Below, one piece after another: positions 1 through 5,133 of a DNA stretch of 5,731 bases. Each line of letters begins with the position of its first letter. The stretch's first letter is position 1. Source of the DNA: Marinosulfonomonas sp. (lineage in GTDB: Bacteria > Pseudomonadota > Alphaproteobacteria > Rhodobacterales > Rhodobacteraceae); contig WGBJ01000115.1 of NCBI GenBank assembly GCA_015494385.1, forward strand, positions 1-5,731. Reading direction: 5' to 3'. The notes below the pieces were generated by a model. That model made no database searches. It was not told where the DNA came from and was given only the letters and a program-made list of their open reading frames with translations. The translations under genes were made by a program, and so were the position numbers.

Positions 1-116
1 GCAAGGGTTTCGGACATGGGAAGGCTCCGGTTCAATGTGGGTGTTTTGTGGCAATACCTATCTGCTGGATTCTGCTTTGGGAAGGGGTTGTGCTGCGCTG
101 GCGCGCATCACCCCGC

Positions 117-134
117 GCGCCCCTGTCGGGGCGC
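117..134. repeat. Strong GC hairpin downstream of the permease
   Basis: GCGCCCC, TGTC loop, GGGGCGC: a perfect 7-bp stem, about 45 bases beyond the permease stop. There is no T-run on either side, so it is more likely an mRNA-end stabiliser, part of an intergenic repeat, or a structure from the unseen gene to the left than a terminator by itself. Confidence 0.4.
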
Positions 135-135
135 A

Positions 136-175
136 GATGCCTGCGGCGCAGGTATTTTCTGGCAAGAAGAAAGAG
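136..175. repeat. Possible copy of a dispersed Rhodobacterales intergenic repeat
   Basis: CCTGCGGCGCAGG (140-152, 6-base arms around a single central base), then TATTTTCTGG and a purine-rich stretch AAGAAGAAAGAGG, resembles a short intergenic repeat I have seen often in Rhodobacterales genomes (inverted GC-rich core, GTATTT, then a purine tract). This rests on memory; only one copy is present here, so it cannot be confirmed from the window. The rest of 1-135 shows no gene I can support. Confidence 0.3.
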
Positions 176-190
176 GGGTTAACCCCCCTC
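164..190 (-). terminator. Rho-independent terminator overlapping the permease stop codon
   Basis: On the minus strand GAGGGG, loop GGTTAA, then CCCCTC form a perfect 6-bp GC-rich stem followed by the tail TTTCTTCTT. The permease TAA sits in the loop and left edge of the stem, so the 3' end of the gene doubles as terminator. It would end the ptsP-permease transcript. The tail is interrupted by C, so efficiency is uncertain. Confidence 0.6.
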
Positions 191-1378
191 GACGGCACGG
201 CCAAAGATGGCGATGGCAAAGCCCAGTATGGCCAATGCCCCGTAGAACCATTTGGCACGGTGCAGACGCGGGGTTTTGGCGGCAGTGACGGCGGCGATGC
301 TGGCCTGCACAGCGTAATACAGCGCAAAGGCCCGCGAGGCGTAGGCGATGATCTGGAACACATCCGCCGCCCATGTCATCAGCAATCCGACGGCCACCAG
401 AACCGCATAGGCATCGCGGGGTTTCAGGCGGTGGCGGGTCAGTTCCTCGATCAGGCCGCCGGCGCCGGATGTATCCGCAATGGCGGCGCTGAACTGGGCC
501 GCAAGCGCGGCAATGATCAGCAGAAACGGCAGGATCGGCGCGACAATGACCATCATGTCGATGATGGCGGTTTCGCTCAGCTCCAGCGCGTCGGGGGCAA
601 AGACATAGGCCAATAATACAATGTAAACGATATAGATCAGCGTCGACAGCCACTGTGCCTGTTTCATCGAGCGGATGCGGGTGGGGGCGTCATAGGTATC
701 GCCCAGATAGCGCGAGGTTTCGAACCCCTGCACGGTGATCAGCAACCCGAAAGCCAGTGTCAGGGCGGGCCAGCCGGTGATCGTCGGCGGGTTCAGCAGC
801 AGTGCGCCCTCGGTGGCCCGGTCGGCAAAATAGAACCCCATACCAACCAGCAATCCGGCGATGATGGCCAGTTTCAGGCCGACGCTGAATTGTTCCAGCC
901 GTTCCAGTGCCGAAAACCCGCGGGTCCAGCCGGTGAACAGGATGAACAAAAATACAGCCGTGGTTAACAGACGGGCGTTGAACGGGGTGTTCCACGGGGT
1001 CAGGCGCATGCCGAAGGCGCCCAGCAGGTTCAGGTAGTAGGCCACCGAAATCACATAGGCAAAGGACAGCAACCAACTGGACAGGGTTTCCAGCCGGTGC
1101 GCCGCAAGCGGGCGTTCGGCACTGGATTCTATTGTCGCGATATTAAAGCGGATGGCGTGGCCGAACAGATAGGCGACGCCGCACAGCACCAACATCATCA
1201 AGGGGGCGAACATGCCGAATGAATCGTTCAGGATCGGCCCCAGCACCAGAAACCCGCTGCCGATAATCGAGGCCAGTGGCGTGACCATCGCCCGCCAGCC
1301 TGTCGATTGCGACAGGCGGGGCCAGACCATAAGGGCAGCGGTCAGGGCAACAGCGATCAGGATTGCGGTGTTTTCCAT
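179..1378 (-). CDS. APC/LeuT-fold-like permease, substrate unknown
   Basis: This is a 399-residue inner-membrane protein with about twelve hydrophobic segments (roughly 2-20, 34-50, 55-77, 98-122, 136-152, 165-184, 202-218, 243-261, 272-300, 321-340, 341-366, 376-393). Two motifs suggest the amino acid-polyamine-organocation superfamily: IIGSGFLVLGPIL (38-50), like the broken first helix with GSG, and VQGFETSRYLGD (216-227), like the unwound sixth helix. They are five helices apart, as the 5+5 inverted-repeat fold requires, leaving the first segment as an extra helix. ATG 1378 was chosen because it directly precedes that first helix and lies 4 bp after the ptsP stop; the in-frame ATG at 1435 would add 19 polar residues inside ptsP. 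There is no clear ribosome-binding site, which suggests translational coupling to ptsP. A solute importer tied to nitrogen regulation is plausible but inferred. The family call is moderate, the gene itself certain. Confidence 0.85.
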   Translation of the reverse strand: MENTAILIAVALTAALMVWPRLSQSTGWRAMVTPLASIIGSGFLVLGPILNDSFGMFAPLMMLVLCGVAYLFGHAIRFNIATIESSAERPLAAHRLETLSSWLLSFAYVISVAYYLNLLGAFGMRLTPWNTPFNARLLTTAVFLFILFTGWTRGFSALERLEQFSVGLKLAIIAGLLVGMGFYFADRATEGALLLNPPTITGWPALTLAFGLLITVQGFETSRYLGDTYDAPTRIRSMKQAQWLSTLIYIVYIVLLAYVFAPDALELSETAIIDMMVIVAPILPFLLIIAALAAQFSAAIADTSGAGGLIEELTRHRLKPRDAYAVLVAVGLLMTWAADVFQIIAYASRAFALYYAVQASIAAVTAAKTPRLHRAKWFYGALAILGFAIAIFGRAVEGG

Positions 1379-1382
1379 ACTG

Positions 1383-3635
1383 TCAGCGACCGCGCAGCCA
1401 GCCCATGATTGCCGGGCGCACGGATTGGTCGCCACGGGCGCGGGCCTCGTCGATCACGGCTTTGACCTGATCCAGATTGGCACGGCGCAGCAGGCTTTTG
1501 ACCGGCCCGATCGAGGCCGGGCGCATGGACAGGGCACGCAGGCCCATTGCGGCGAAACACAGGGCCTCGATCGGCCGGCCGGCATCTTCGCCACAAAAGG
1601 ATACAGGCGTGCCGGTTTCATCGCAGCGCTCCACGATCCGCTCGATCAGGCTCAGGAAGCTGACGTTCAGCGTGTCATAACGCTTGCGGACACGTTCGTT
1701 TTCGCGATCCGCTGCAAAGAAAAACTGTTTCAGATCGTTGCCGCCAATCGAAATGAAATCCACCTCCTCGAAAAACTTGCGCGGGGCAAAAGCCAGAGAC
1801 GGGGTTTCCAGCATGGCGCCAACCTCGATCTTGCCGGGTACGGGGTGGCCCAGCCGCTCTTCGCGTTGCAATTCCCGTTCCAGTAACGCTCGCGCGGCTC
1901 TGTATTCTTCGAATTGGGCGATGAACGGGAACATAATGGTCAGTGGCTTGCCGTTACTTGCGCGGATCAGGGCCTGCAATTGCATCCGCATCACGCCGGG
2001 TTTGTCCAGACCTACGCGTATAGCGCGCCAGCCAAGGGCGGGGTTCGGCTCGTCCTGTGGCTTCATATAGGGCAGCACCTTGTCCGAGCCGACATCAAGC
2101 GTGCGAAACACCACGCGCTGGCCTTTGGCGGCCTCGATCACGCGGGTATATAGCGCGGCCAGTTCGGCGCGTTTTGGCATTTTGTTGCGGATCAGGAATT
2201 GCAATTCTGTGCGAAACAGCCCCACCCCCTCGGCGCCGGAGCTTTCCAGTGACGGCAGATCGGCAATCAGACCGGCGTTCATCGACAGGGTAATGACCTT
2301 GCCATCCAGCGTTTCTGCAGGCTTGTCGCGGATCGAGGCATAGCGTTCCTGTTCCTTGGCCAGCATCGCGATTTTGTCTTTGAAGGCCTCGACCACGGTT
2401 TCATCGGGGCGCAGGTGCACGATGCCCTGATCGCCATCAACCATGATTGGATCGCCATTCAGGGCTTCGGTCGTGATGCGTTCGGCGTGGATCACCAGCG
2501 GGATCGCCAGCGCACGGGCGACGATGGCAGCGTGGCTGCCGACCGACCCTTCCTCAAGCACAATGCCGCGCAGTTTGCGCCCGTATTCCAGCAATTCGGC
2601 CGGGCCGATGTTGCGGGCCACCAGAACCGGATCGTCGGGCATTTCCGCACCGGTGTTGTTCCCCTGACCGGTCAGAATCCGCAACAGACGGTTCGATAGA
2701 TCATCCAGGTCGTGCAGCCGTTCGCGCAGGTAGGCGTCGGTTACCTGCGCCATGCGGGTGCGGGCGGCGGATTGTTCCTTTTCCACGGCGGCCTCGGCTG
2801 ACAGGCCGCGGGCGATGTCCTCTTCCATCCGGCGCATCCAGCCCTTGGAATTGGCAAACATCCGGTAGGTTTCCAGAACCTGCATCTGTTCCTTGTGACC
2901 GGTGCCCGATCCGTTGCCGGCTGTGGCCAGCATGTCGTCAACCGACACGCGCAACGCATCAACCGCATCGTGCAGGCGGGCCAGTTCGGCGTGGGGGTCA
3001 TCGGCAATCGGGTTGGTCACAACCACGCGCGGTTCGTGCAGGTAGACATGCCCCATACCCGCGCCTTCCTGCCCCACACCACCGCGAAACAGCACCGGTT
3101 GCTGGTGACGGGCCGACAGGGCCGCACCTTCGCCAACAAAGGCACCCAGTTCGGTCATCTCGGCAACCACCATTGCGACGACTTCCAGCGCGTAAACCTC
3201 GTCATCGGTGAATTTGCGCGCCTCGCGCGATTGCACCACCAGCACGCCCAGCCGTTCGCCCAGCCGCTGGATCGGTACGCCCAGAAAGGACGGAAAAACC
3301 TCTTCGCCGGTTTCGGGCATAAAACGGAATCCGCGCGACGAGGGCGCATCCGCCGTGTTCACCACATGCGAGGTTTTGGCCACGCGCCCCACCAGCCCTT
3401 CGCCCAGCCGCATACGTGTCTGGTGAACGGATTCGGGGTTCAAGCCTTGTGTGGCGCACAGCTCCAGCGTTTCATCGTCGCGAAACAGATAGATCGAGCA
3501 CACCTCGCATTCCATCGATTCCGCGATGATCTGGGTGATCCGGTCCAGCCGTTCCTGCCCTTCGCCCTCGCCTGCCAAGGCTTCGCGCAGACGCCCCAGC
3601 AGGGTGCGGCTTTTGCTTTTGGTGCTGTCAGTCAT
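1383..3635 (-). CDS. ptsP: PTS-Ntr enzyme I (phosphoenolpyruvate-protein phosphotransferase with GAF domain)
   Basis: Cytoplasmic first enzyme of the nitrogen-related phosphotransferase chain: it autophosphorylates on histidine with phosphoenolpyruvate and passes the phosphate to NPr (PtsO), then EIIA-Ntr. This relay regulates nitrogen, carbon and potassium functions rather than importing sugar. The 750-residue length fits the family. Order: N-terminal GAF sensor domain (about 25-165), which in studied homologues binds glutamine; enzyme I N-terminal region (about 180-320); phosphohistidine swivel domain with active His368 in GSVGSHAAIVAR; and the PEP-binding barrel (about 430-720) with GVGLFRTELQF (Arg475), RTLDVGSDK (Arg511), the Mg-ligand region AMLETP (Glu610), SIGGNDL (Asp634) and the catalytic Cys681 in FCGEDAG. 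The usual SIGTNDL threonine is glycine here. ATG 3635 has GGGGG five bases upstream. All catalytic residues are present. The permease follows after 4 bp. Confidence 0.97.
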   Translation of the reverse strand: MTDSTKSKSRTLLGRLREALAGEGEGQERLDRITQIIAESMECEVCSIYLFRDDETLELCATQGLNPESVHQTRMRLGEGLVGRVAKTSHVVNTADAPSSRGFRFMPETGEEVFPSFLGVPIQRLGERLGVLVVQSREARKFTDDEVYALEVVAMVVAEMTELGAFVGEGAALSARHQQPVLFRGGVGQEGAGMGHVYLHEPRVVVTNPIADDPHAELARLHDAVDALRVSVDDMLATAGNGSGTGHKEQMQVLETYRMFANSKGWMRRMEEDIARGLSAEAAVEKEQSAARTRMAQVTDAYLRERLHDLDDLSNRLLRILTGQGNNTGAEMPDDPVLVARNIGPAELLEYGRKLRGIVLEEGSVGSHAAIVARALAIPLVIHAERITTEALNGDPIMVDGDQGIVHLRPDETVVEAFKDKIAMLAKEQERYASIRDKPAETLDGKVITLSMNAGLIADLPSLESSGAEGVGLFRTELQFLIRNKMPKRAELAALYTRVIEAAKGQRVVFRTLDVGSDKVLPYMKPQDEPNPALGWRAIRVGLDKPGVMRMQLQALIRASNGKPLTIMFPFIAQFEEYRAARALLERELQREERLGHPVPGKIEVGAMLETPSLAFAPRKFFEEVDFISIGGNDLKQFFFAADRENERVRKRYDTLNVSFLSLIERIVERCDETGTPVSFCGEDAGRPIEALCFAAMGLRALSMRPASIGPVKSLLRRANLDQVKAVIDEARARGDQSVRPAIMGWLRGR

Positions 3636-3664
3636 GCGCGCCCCCGTTCGGGTGATTCAACCGT

Positions 3665-3685
3665 ATGTGTCCCATTTGAACACAT
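3665..3685. promoter_or_regulatory. Inverted repeat ATGTGT-N9-ACACAT in the ptsP leader
   Basis: Perfect 6-base arms (3665-3670 and 3680-3685) are separated by nine bases. The site lies between the candidate promoter and the ptsP start, about 30 bases before the ATG. It could be an operator for a dimeric regulator or an RNA hairpin in the leader. I do not recognise the motif as that of a known regulator. Confidence 0.3.
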
Positions 3686-3708
3686 CATGCCGTGTCGGGC
3701 ACGCAAGT

Positions 3709-3738
3709 TCCATATGTTTTCGGTTAACGGGGTGTCAA
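3709..3738 (-). promoter_or_regulatory. Candidate sigma-70-type promoter for ptsP
   Basis: Minus strand: a perfect -35 TTGACA (3738-3733), an 18-base spacer, and a weak -10 TATGGA (3714-3709). This would give a leader of about 65-70 bases before the ptsP ATG. It lies on the ptsP side of the insertion point, so ptsP could stay expressed even though lysC is now about 1 kb away. The poor -10 is the main doubt. Confidence 0.4.
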
Positions 3739-3755
3739 AACGGGTTTGAAGGGGT

Positions 3756-3772
3756 GGGTGATTTCGTCACCC
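3756..3772 (-). terminator. Small hairpin, probably the original downstream hairpin of lysC
   Basis: On the minus strand GGGTGA, a five-base loop CGAAA, then TCACCC form a perfect 6-bp stem, starting 8 bases after the displaced lysC stop. No T-run follows, so it is not a typical Rho-independent terminator, but it could slow transcription or protect an mRNA end. It overlaps the left repeat by five bases. The current lysC end at 4632 lacks an equivalent hairpin, as expected if the insertion separated the gene from it. Confidence 0.35.
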
Positions 3773-3808
3773 CCGCCAAATCATCCAACCTTGTCCAGTT
3801 CAAACGCA
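3768..3808. repeat. Left copy of the 41-bp direct repeat (displaced lysC 3' end)
   Basis: This copy matches 4632-4672 at 40 of 41 positions; the only difference is t at 3784 against c at 4648. Read on the minus strand it holds codons for AFELDKVG, the stop (3783-3781) and 13 bases beyond. The difference falls in the final Gly codon (GGA versus GGG) and is silent. Upstream of these codons the lysC frame becomes unrelated and soon stops, so this is only the tail of the gene. It sits next to a hairpin (3756-3772) and the ptsP promoter region, so it is probably the original lysC 3' end, with the other copy brought in by the inserted segment. Confidence 0.9.
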
Positions 3809-3930
3809 ATAACTGATGTTGAGAAAGGTGGTGGTTTGCTTTTGAAGATACATTGCTAGACCAGCACTTGAACAAGTTTAGGATACTGCTAGGCTGATTG
3901 TGTGAAAAACCATTCATCCAGCCATCCCCC

Positions 3931-4482
3931 ATGATAAAAAGTAAATACCAGCGACTGTATCGGTTTATTATCCTGCTCTGGTTTATTGTCTATGCTTTAC
4001 ATTTGCCCGGGTGGTCATTGTTTCCAATGACACTGTTTTCATATTTTTCCGACTACAATTTTTATCATGACGGGCAACGCATGCTTTTCTCCACAAAATA
4101 TCATAACCACGCAAATGCCTTTGTGGAGTATATGGTTTTTGTTTTTGGATACTTCATTTTATGTGGCGTGGTGTTATTTGCTCTGCTGGCAAGGCGCTTG
4201 CTCGTTTTTCTGAAACTATTGTCCAAAAAGGAACTTGAGCCTCTAAAGTTCTTTATAATGATGGCCATTTTGTATTTGGCATTTTCGTACTTTATCCTGA
4301 GTGGCGAACATTCAAATTTCTGGAACCCAGATAGAAGATTCAACCAAAACCCTTACTGGTTGACTACCTTGTTTATTGGGGTCCTATGGCCAATGCTTAC
4401 AACTGCAGCCATAGCAAGCTTGTTGGAGCCAGACGCTGTAAACAAACTATGGAAGACAATTCGGCCCGCAAAAAAGGAGTAA
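3931..4482 (+). CDS. Unrecognised small integral membrane protein, about four membrane segments
   Basis: I do not recognise this 183-residue protein. It begins with a basic stretch (MIKSKYQRLYR), followed by hydrophobic segments at about 11-36, 65-90, 105-123 and 142-164. A polar, aromatic-rich loop lies between the first two (about 39-62, FYHDGQR, KYHNHAN), another between the last two (124-141, SGEHSNFWNPDRR), and the tail is lysine-rich (IRPAKKE). Basic residues at the N-terminus, 88-106 and the C-terminus suggest these face the cytoplasm and the two polar loops face outward. I chose ATG 3931; an in-frame TTG at 3898 would add 11 polar residues and has only a weak AGG before it. Neither start has a good ribosome-binding site. 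The gene is far more AT-rich than its neighbours, divergent from ptsP and convergent with lysC, and bracketed by lysC-derived repeats, so it was probably acquired horizontally. An intact 183-codon frame with clear membrane topology argues that it is a real gene. Confidence 0.7.
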   Translation: MIKSKYQRLYRFIILLWFIVYALHLPGWSLFPMTLFSYFSDYNFYHDGQRMLFSTKYHNHANAFVEYMVFVFGYFILCGVVLFALLARRLLVFLKLLSKKELEPLKFFIMMAILYLAFSYFILSGEHSNFWNPDRRFNQNPYWLTTLFIGVLWPMLTTAAIASLLEPDAVNKLWKTIRPAKKE

Positions 4483-4631
4483 GCCAAAAATGGATGAAGT
4501 GACCTTATAAACCCCACTAAATCGCAGCAATCTAGCAACGAAAGGGTGGGGCAGGGCGTGTCATATGGCTATGGAGCTTGTCGAATCTCTATTTGGTGAT
4601 GGTGTGGTTGCCTGTTGCAAATCGTTCCCTA
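4483..4631. other. Right part of the insert, non-coding or gene remnant
   Basis: Composition is intermediate (27 of 60 G or C in 4561-4620). CCCCAC (4512-4517) and GTGGGG (4546-4551) form an inverted repeat with a 28-base loop, too open to call a terminator. At 4565 an ATG preceded by AGGG (4553-4556) opens a plus-strand frame, MAMELVESLFGDGVVACCKS, that runs on into the antisense of lysC. Only the first twenty or so codons lie outside lysC, so this may be the cut 5' end of a lost gene, or chance. No tRNA or complete gene was found here. Confidence 0.3.
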
Positions 4632-4672
4632 CACCCCCGCCAAATCACCCAACCTTGTCCAGTTCAAACGCA
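4632..4672. repeat. Right copy of the 41-bp direct repeat (present lysC 3' end)
   Basis: This is the partner of 3768-3808, offset by exactly 864 bases, with the same orientation and no gaps. It forms the functional end of lysC: the last codons, the stop at 4645-4647 and 13 bases downstream. Identity stops sharply at both edges. A direct repeat that covers a gene's 3' end and restores it is the usual footprint of integration by a tyrosine recombinase, although no such enzyme is encoded here. Confidence 0.9.
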
Positions 4673-5133
4673 TCATGCAGCGCCTGCACGGCCAGCTCCA
4701 TGTATTTGCGATCGACCAGCACCGAAATCTTGATTTCCGAGGTTGTGATCACCTTGATGTTGATGCCTTCGTCCGCCAGAACCTCGAACATTTTGGCGGC
4801 AACGCCGGTGTGGCTGCGCATACCGATGCCCACGACCGAAACCTTGGCCACGTCCGTATCGGCCAGCAGATCGTGGAAATTGATCTCGCCGCTGGCTTTG
4901 GCCTCGGCCATCGCCTTTTCGGCGCGAGCGACCTGATCGACGGGGCATGAAAAGGTCATATCCGTGCGCCCCTCTTCGGAAATATTCTGCACGATCATGT
5001 CCACATTCACGCCAGCCTCGGACAGCGGCACGAAAATGGCGGCGGCGATGCCGGGGCGGTCGGCGACCGAAATAAGGGTCATCTTGGCCTCGTCACGTTG
5101 ATAGGCGACTCCGGCAACGACATTGCTTTCCAT
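4645..5133 (-). CDS. Possible in-frame beta subunit of aspartate kinase (internal start in lysC)
   Basis: This is an alternative product, not a separate locus. Within lysC, an ATG at 5133 has an ideal AGGAGG five bases upstream (5139-5144). Starting there gives 162 residues beginning MESNVVAGVAYQRDEAKM and holding only the two ACT domains. In the alpha2beta2 aspartokinases of Bacillus subtilis and Corynebacterium glutamicum, the regulatory beta subunit is made from just such an in-frame start at the junction of catalytic and ACT parts, and the position here is equivalent (about residue 250 of the full protein). What is seen: the ribosome-binding site and start. What is known: the arrangement in those other families. 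What is inferred: that it is used here. The purine-rich stretch could be chance, because it encodes Glu-Glu-Glu. Confidence 0.45.
   Translation of the reverse strand: MESNVVAGVAYQRDEAKMTLISVADRPGIAAAIFVPLSEAGVNVDMIVQNISEEGRTDMTFSCPVDQVARAEKAMAEAKASGEINFHDLLADTDVAKVSVVGIGMRSHTGVAAKMFEVLADEGINIKVITTSEIKISVLVDRKYMELAVQALHDAFELDKVG

Larger units (their letters stand above)
3809..4631. mobile_element. Candidate small inserted element at the 3' end of lysC
   Basis: This is the segment between the two lysC-derived repeats. It is AT-rich: 21 of 60 bases are G or C in 4081-4140 and 22 of 60 in 4261-4320, against 40 of 60 in 2581-2640 inside ptsP. It carries one plus-strand gene for an orphan membrane protein, opposite in direction to its neighbours, and separates lysC from ptsP, which I recall as adjacent in alphaproteobacteria. 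I see no integrase, transposase, terminal inverted repeats or integron attC site. It could be a non-autonomous element moved by a recombinase elsewhere, the remnant of a larger island after internal deletion, or the product of a short-homology recombination. That it is an insertion is well supported; the mechanism is inference. Confidence 0.6.

Noticed and set aside
35..616. Long plus-strand open frame of 193 codons
   Set aside because: It lies mostly antisense to the permease, and its translation is rich in Gly, Arg and Gln with no recognisable domain, as expected for a shadow frame in GC-rich coding DNA.
1379..1435. Upstream ATG at 1435 for the permease
   Set aside because: It would overlap ptsP by 53 bases and put a polar segment before the first membrane helix; ATG 1378 fits both topology and the 4-bp gene spacing.
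1212..1886. Plus-strand open frame of 224 codons across the permease/ptsP junction
   Set aside because: It is antisense to two well-supported genes. The codon pattern follows the minus-strand genes, and the translation has no family features.
2895..3749. Plus-strand open frame of 284 codons
   Set aside because: It is the antisense of the GAF and N-terminal part of ptsP; the His- and Gln-rich translation is typical of reverse-strand reading.
3809..3930. Promoter for the inserted gene (TTGAAC at 3868, 16-base spacer, TAGGCT at 3890)
   Set aside because: The -10 matches consensus at only three positions and such matches are common in AT-rich DNA, so I did not list it as a feature. If real, it would favour the ATG 3931 start over TTG 3898.
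3735..3932. Minus-strand 65-codon frame crossing the left repeat
   Set aside because: It reads the repeat in a different frame from lysC, has no ribosome-binding site, overlaps the start of the inserted gene in antisense and has a low-complexity polar translation.
3814..4620. Similar GGTGGTGG-type stretches near both inner edges (about 3827 and 4600)
   Set aside because: The match needs several gaps and mismatches and is no better than expected by chance.
3809..4631. Integron gene cassette with attC, or an insertion sequence
   Set aside because: I found no paired RYYYAAC/GTTRRRY core sites, no terminal inverted repeats at the inner edges and no transposase; a 41-bp repeat is also too long for a usual IS target duplication.
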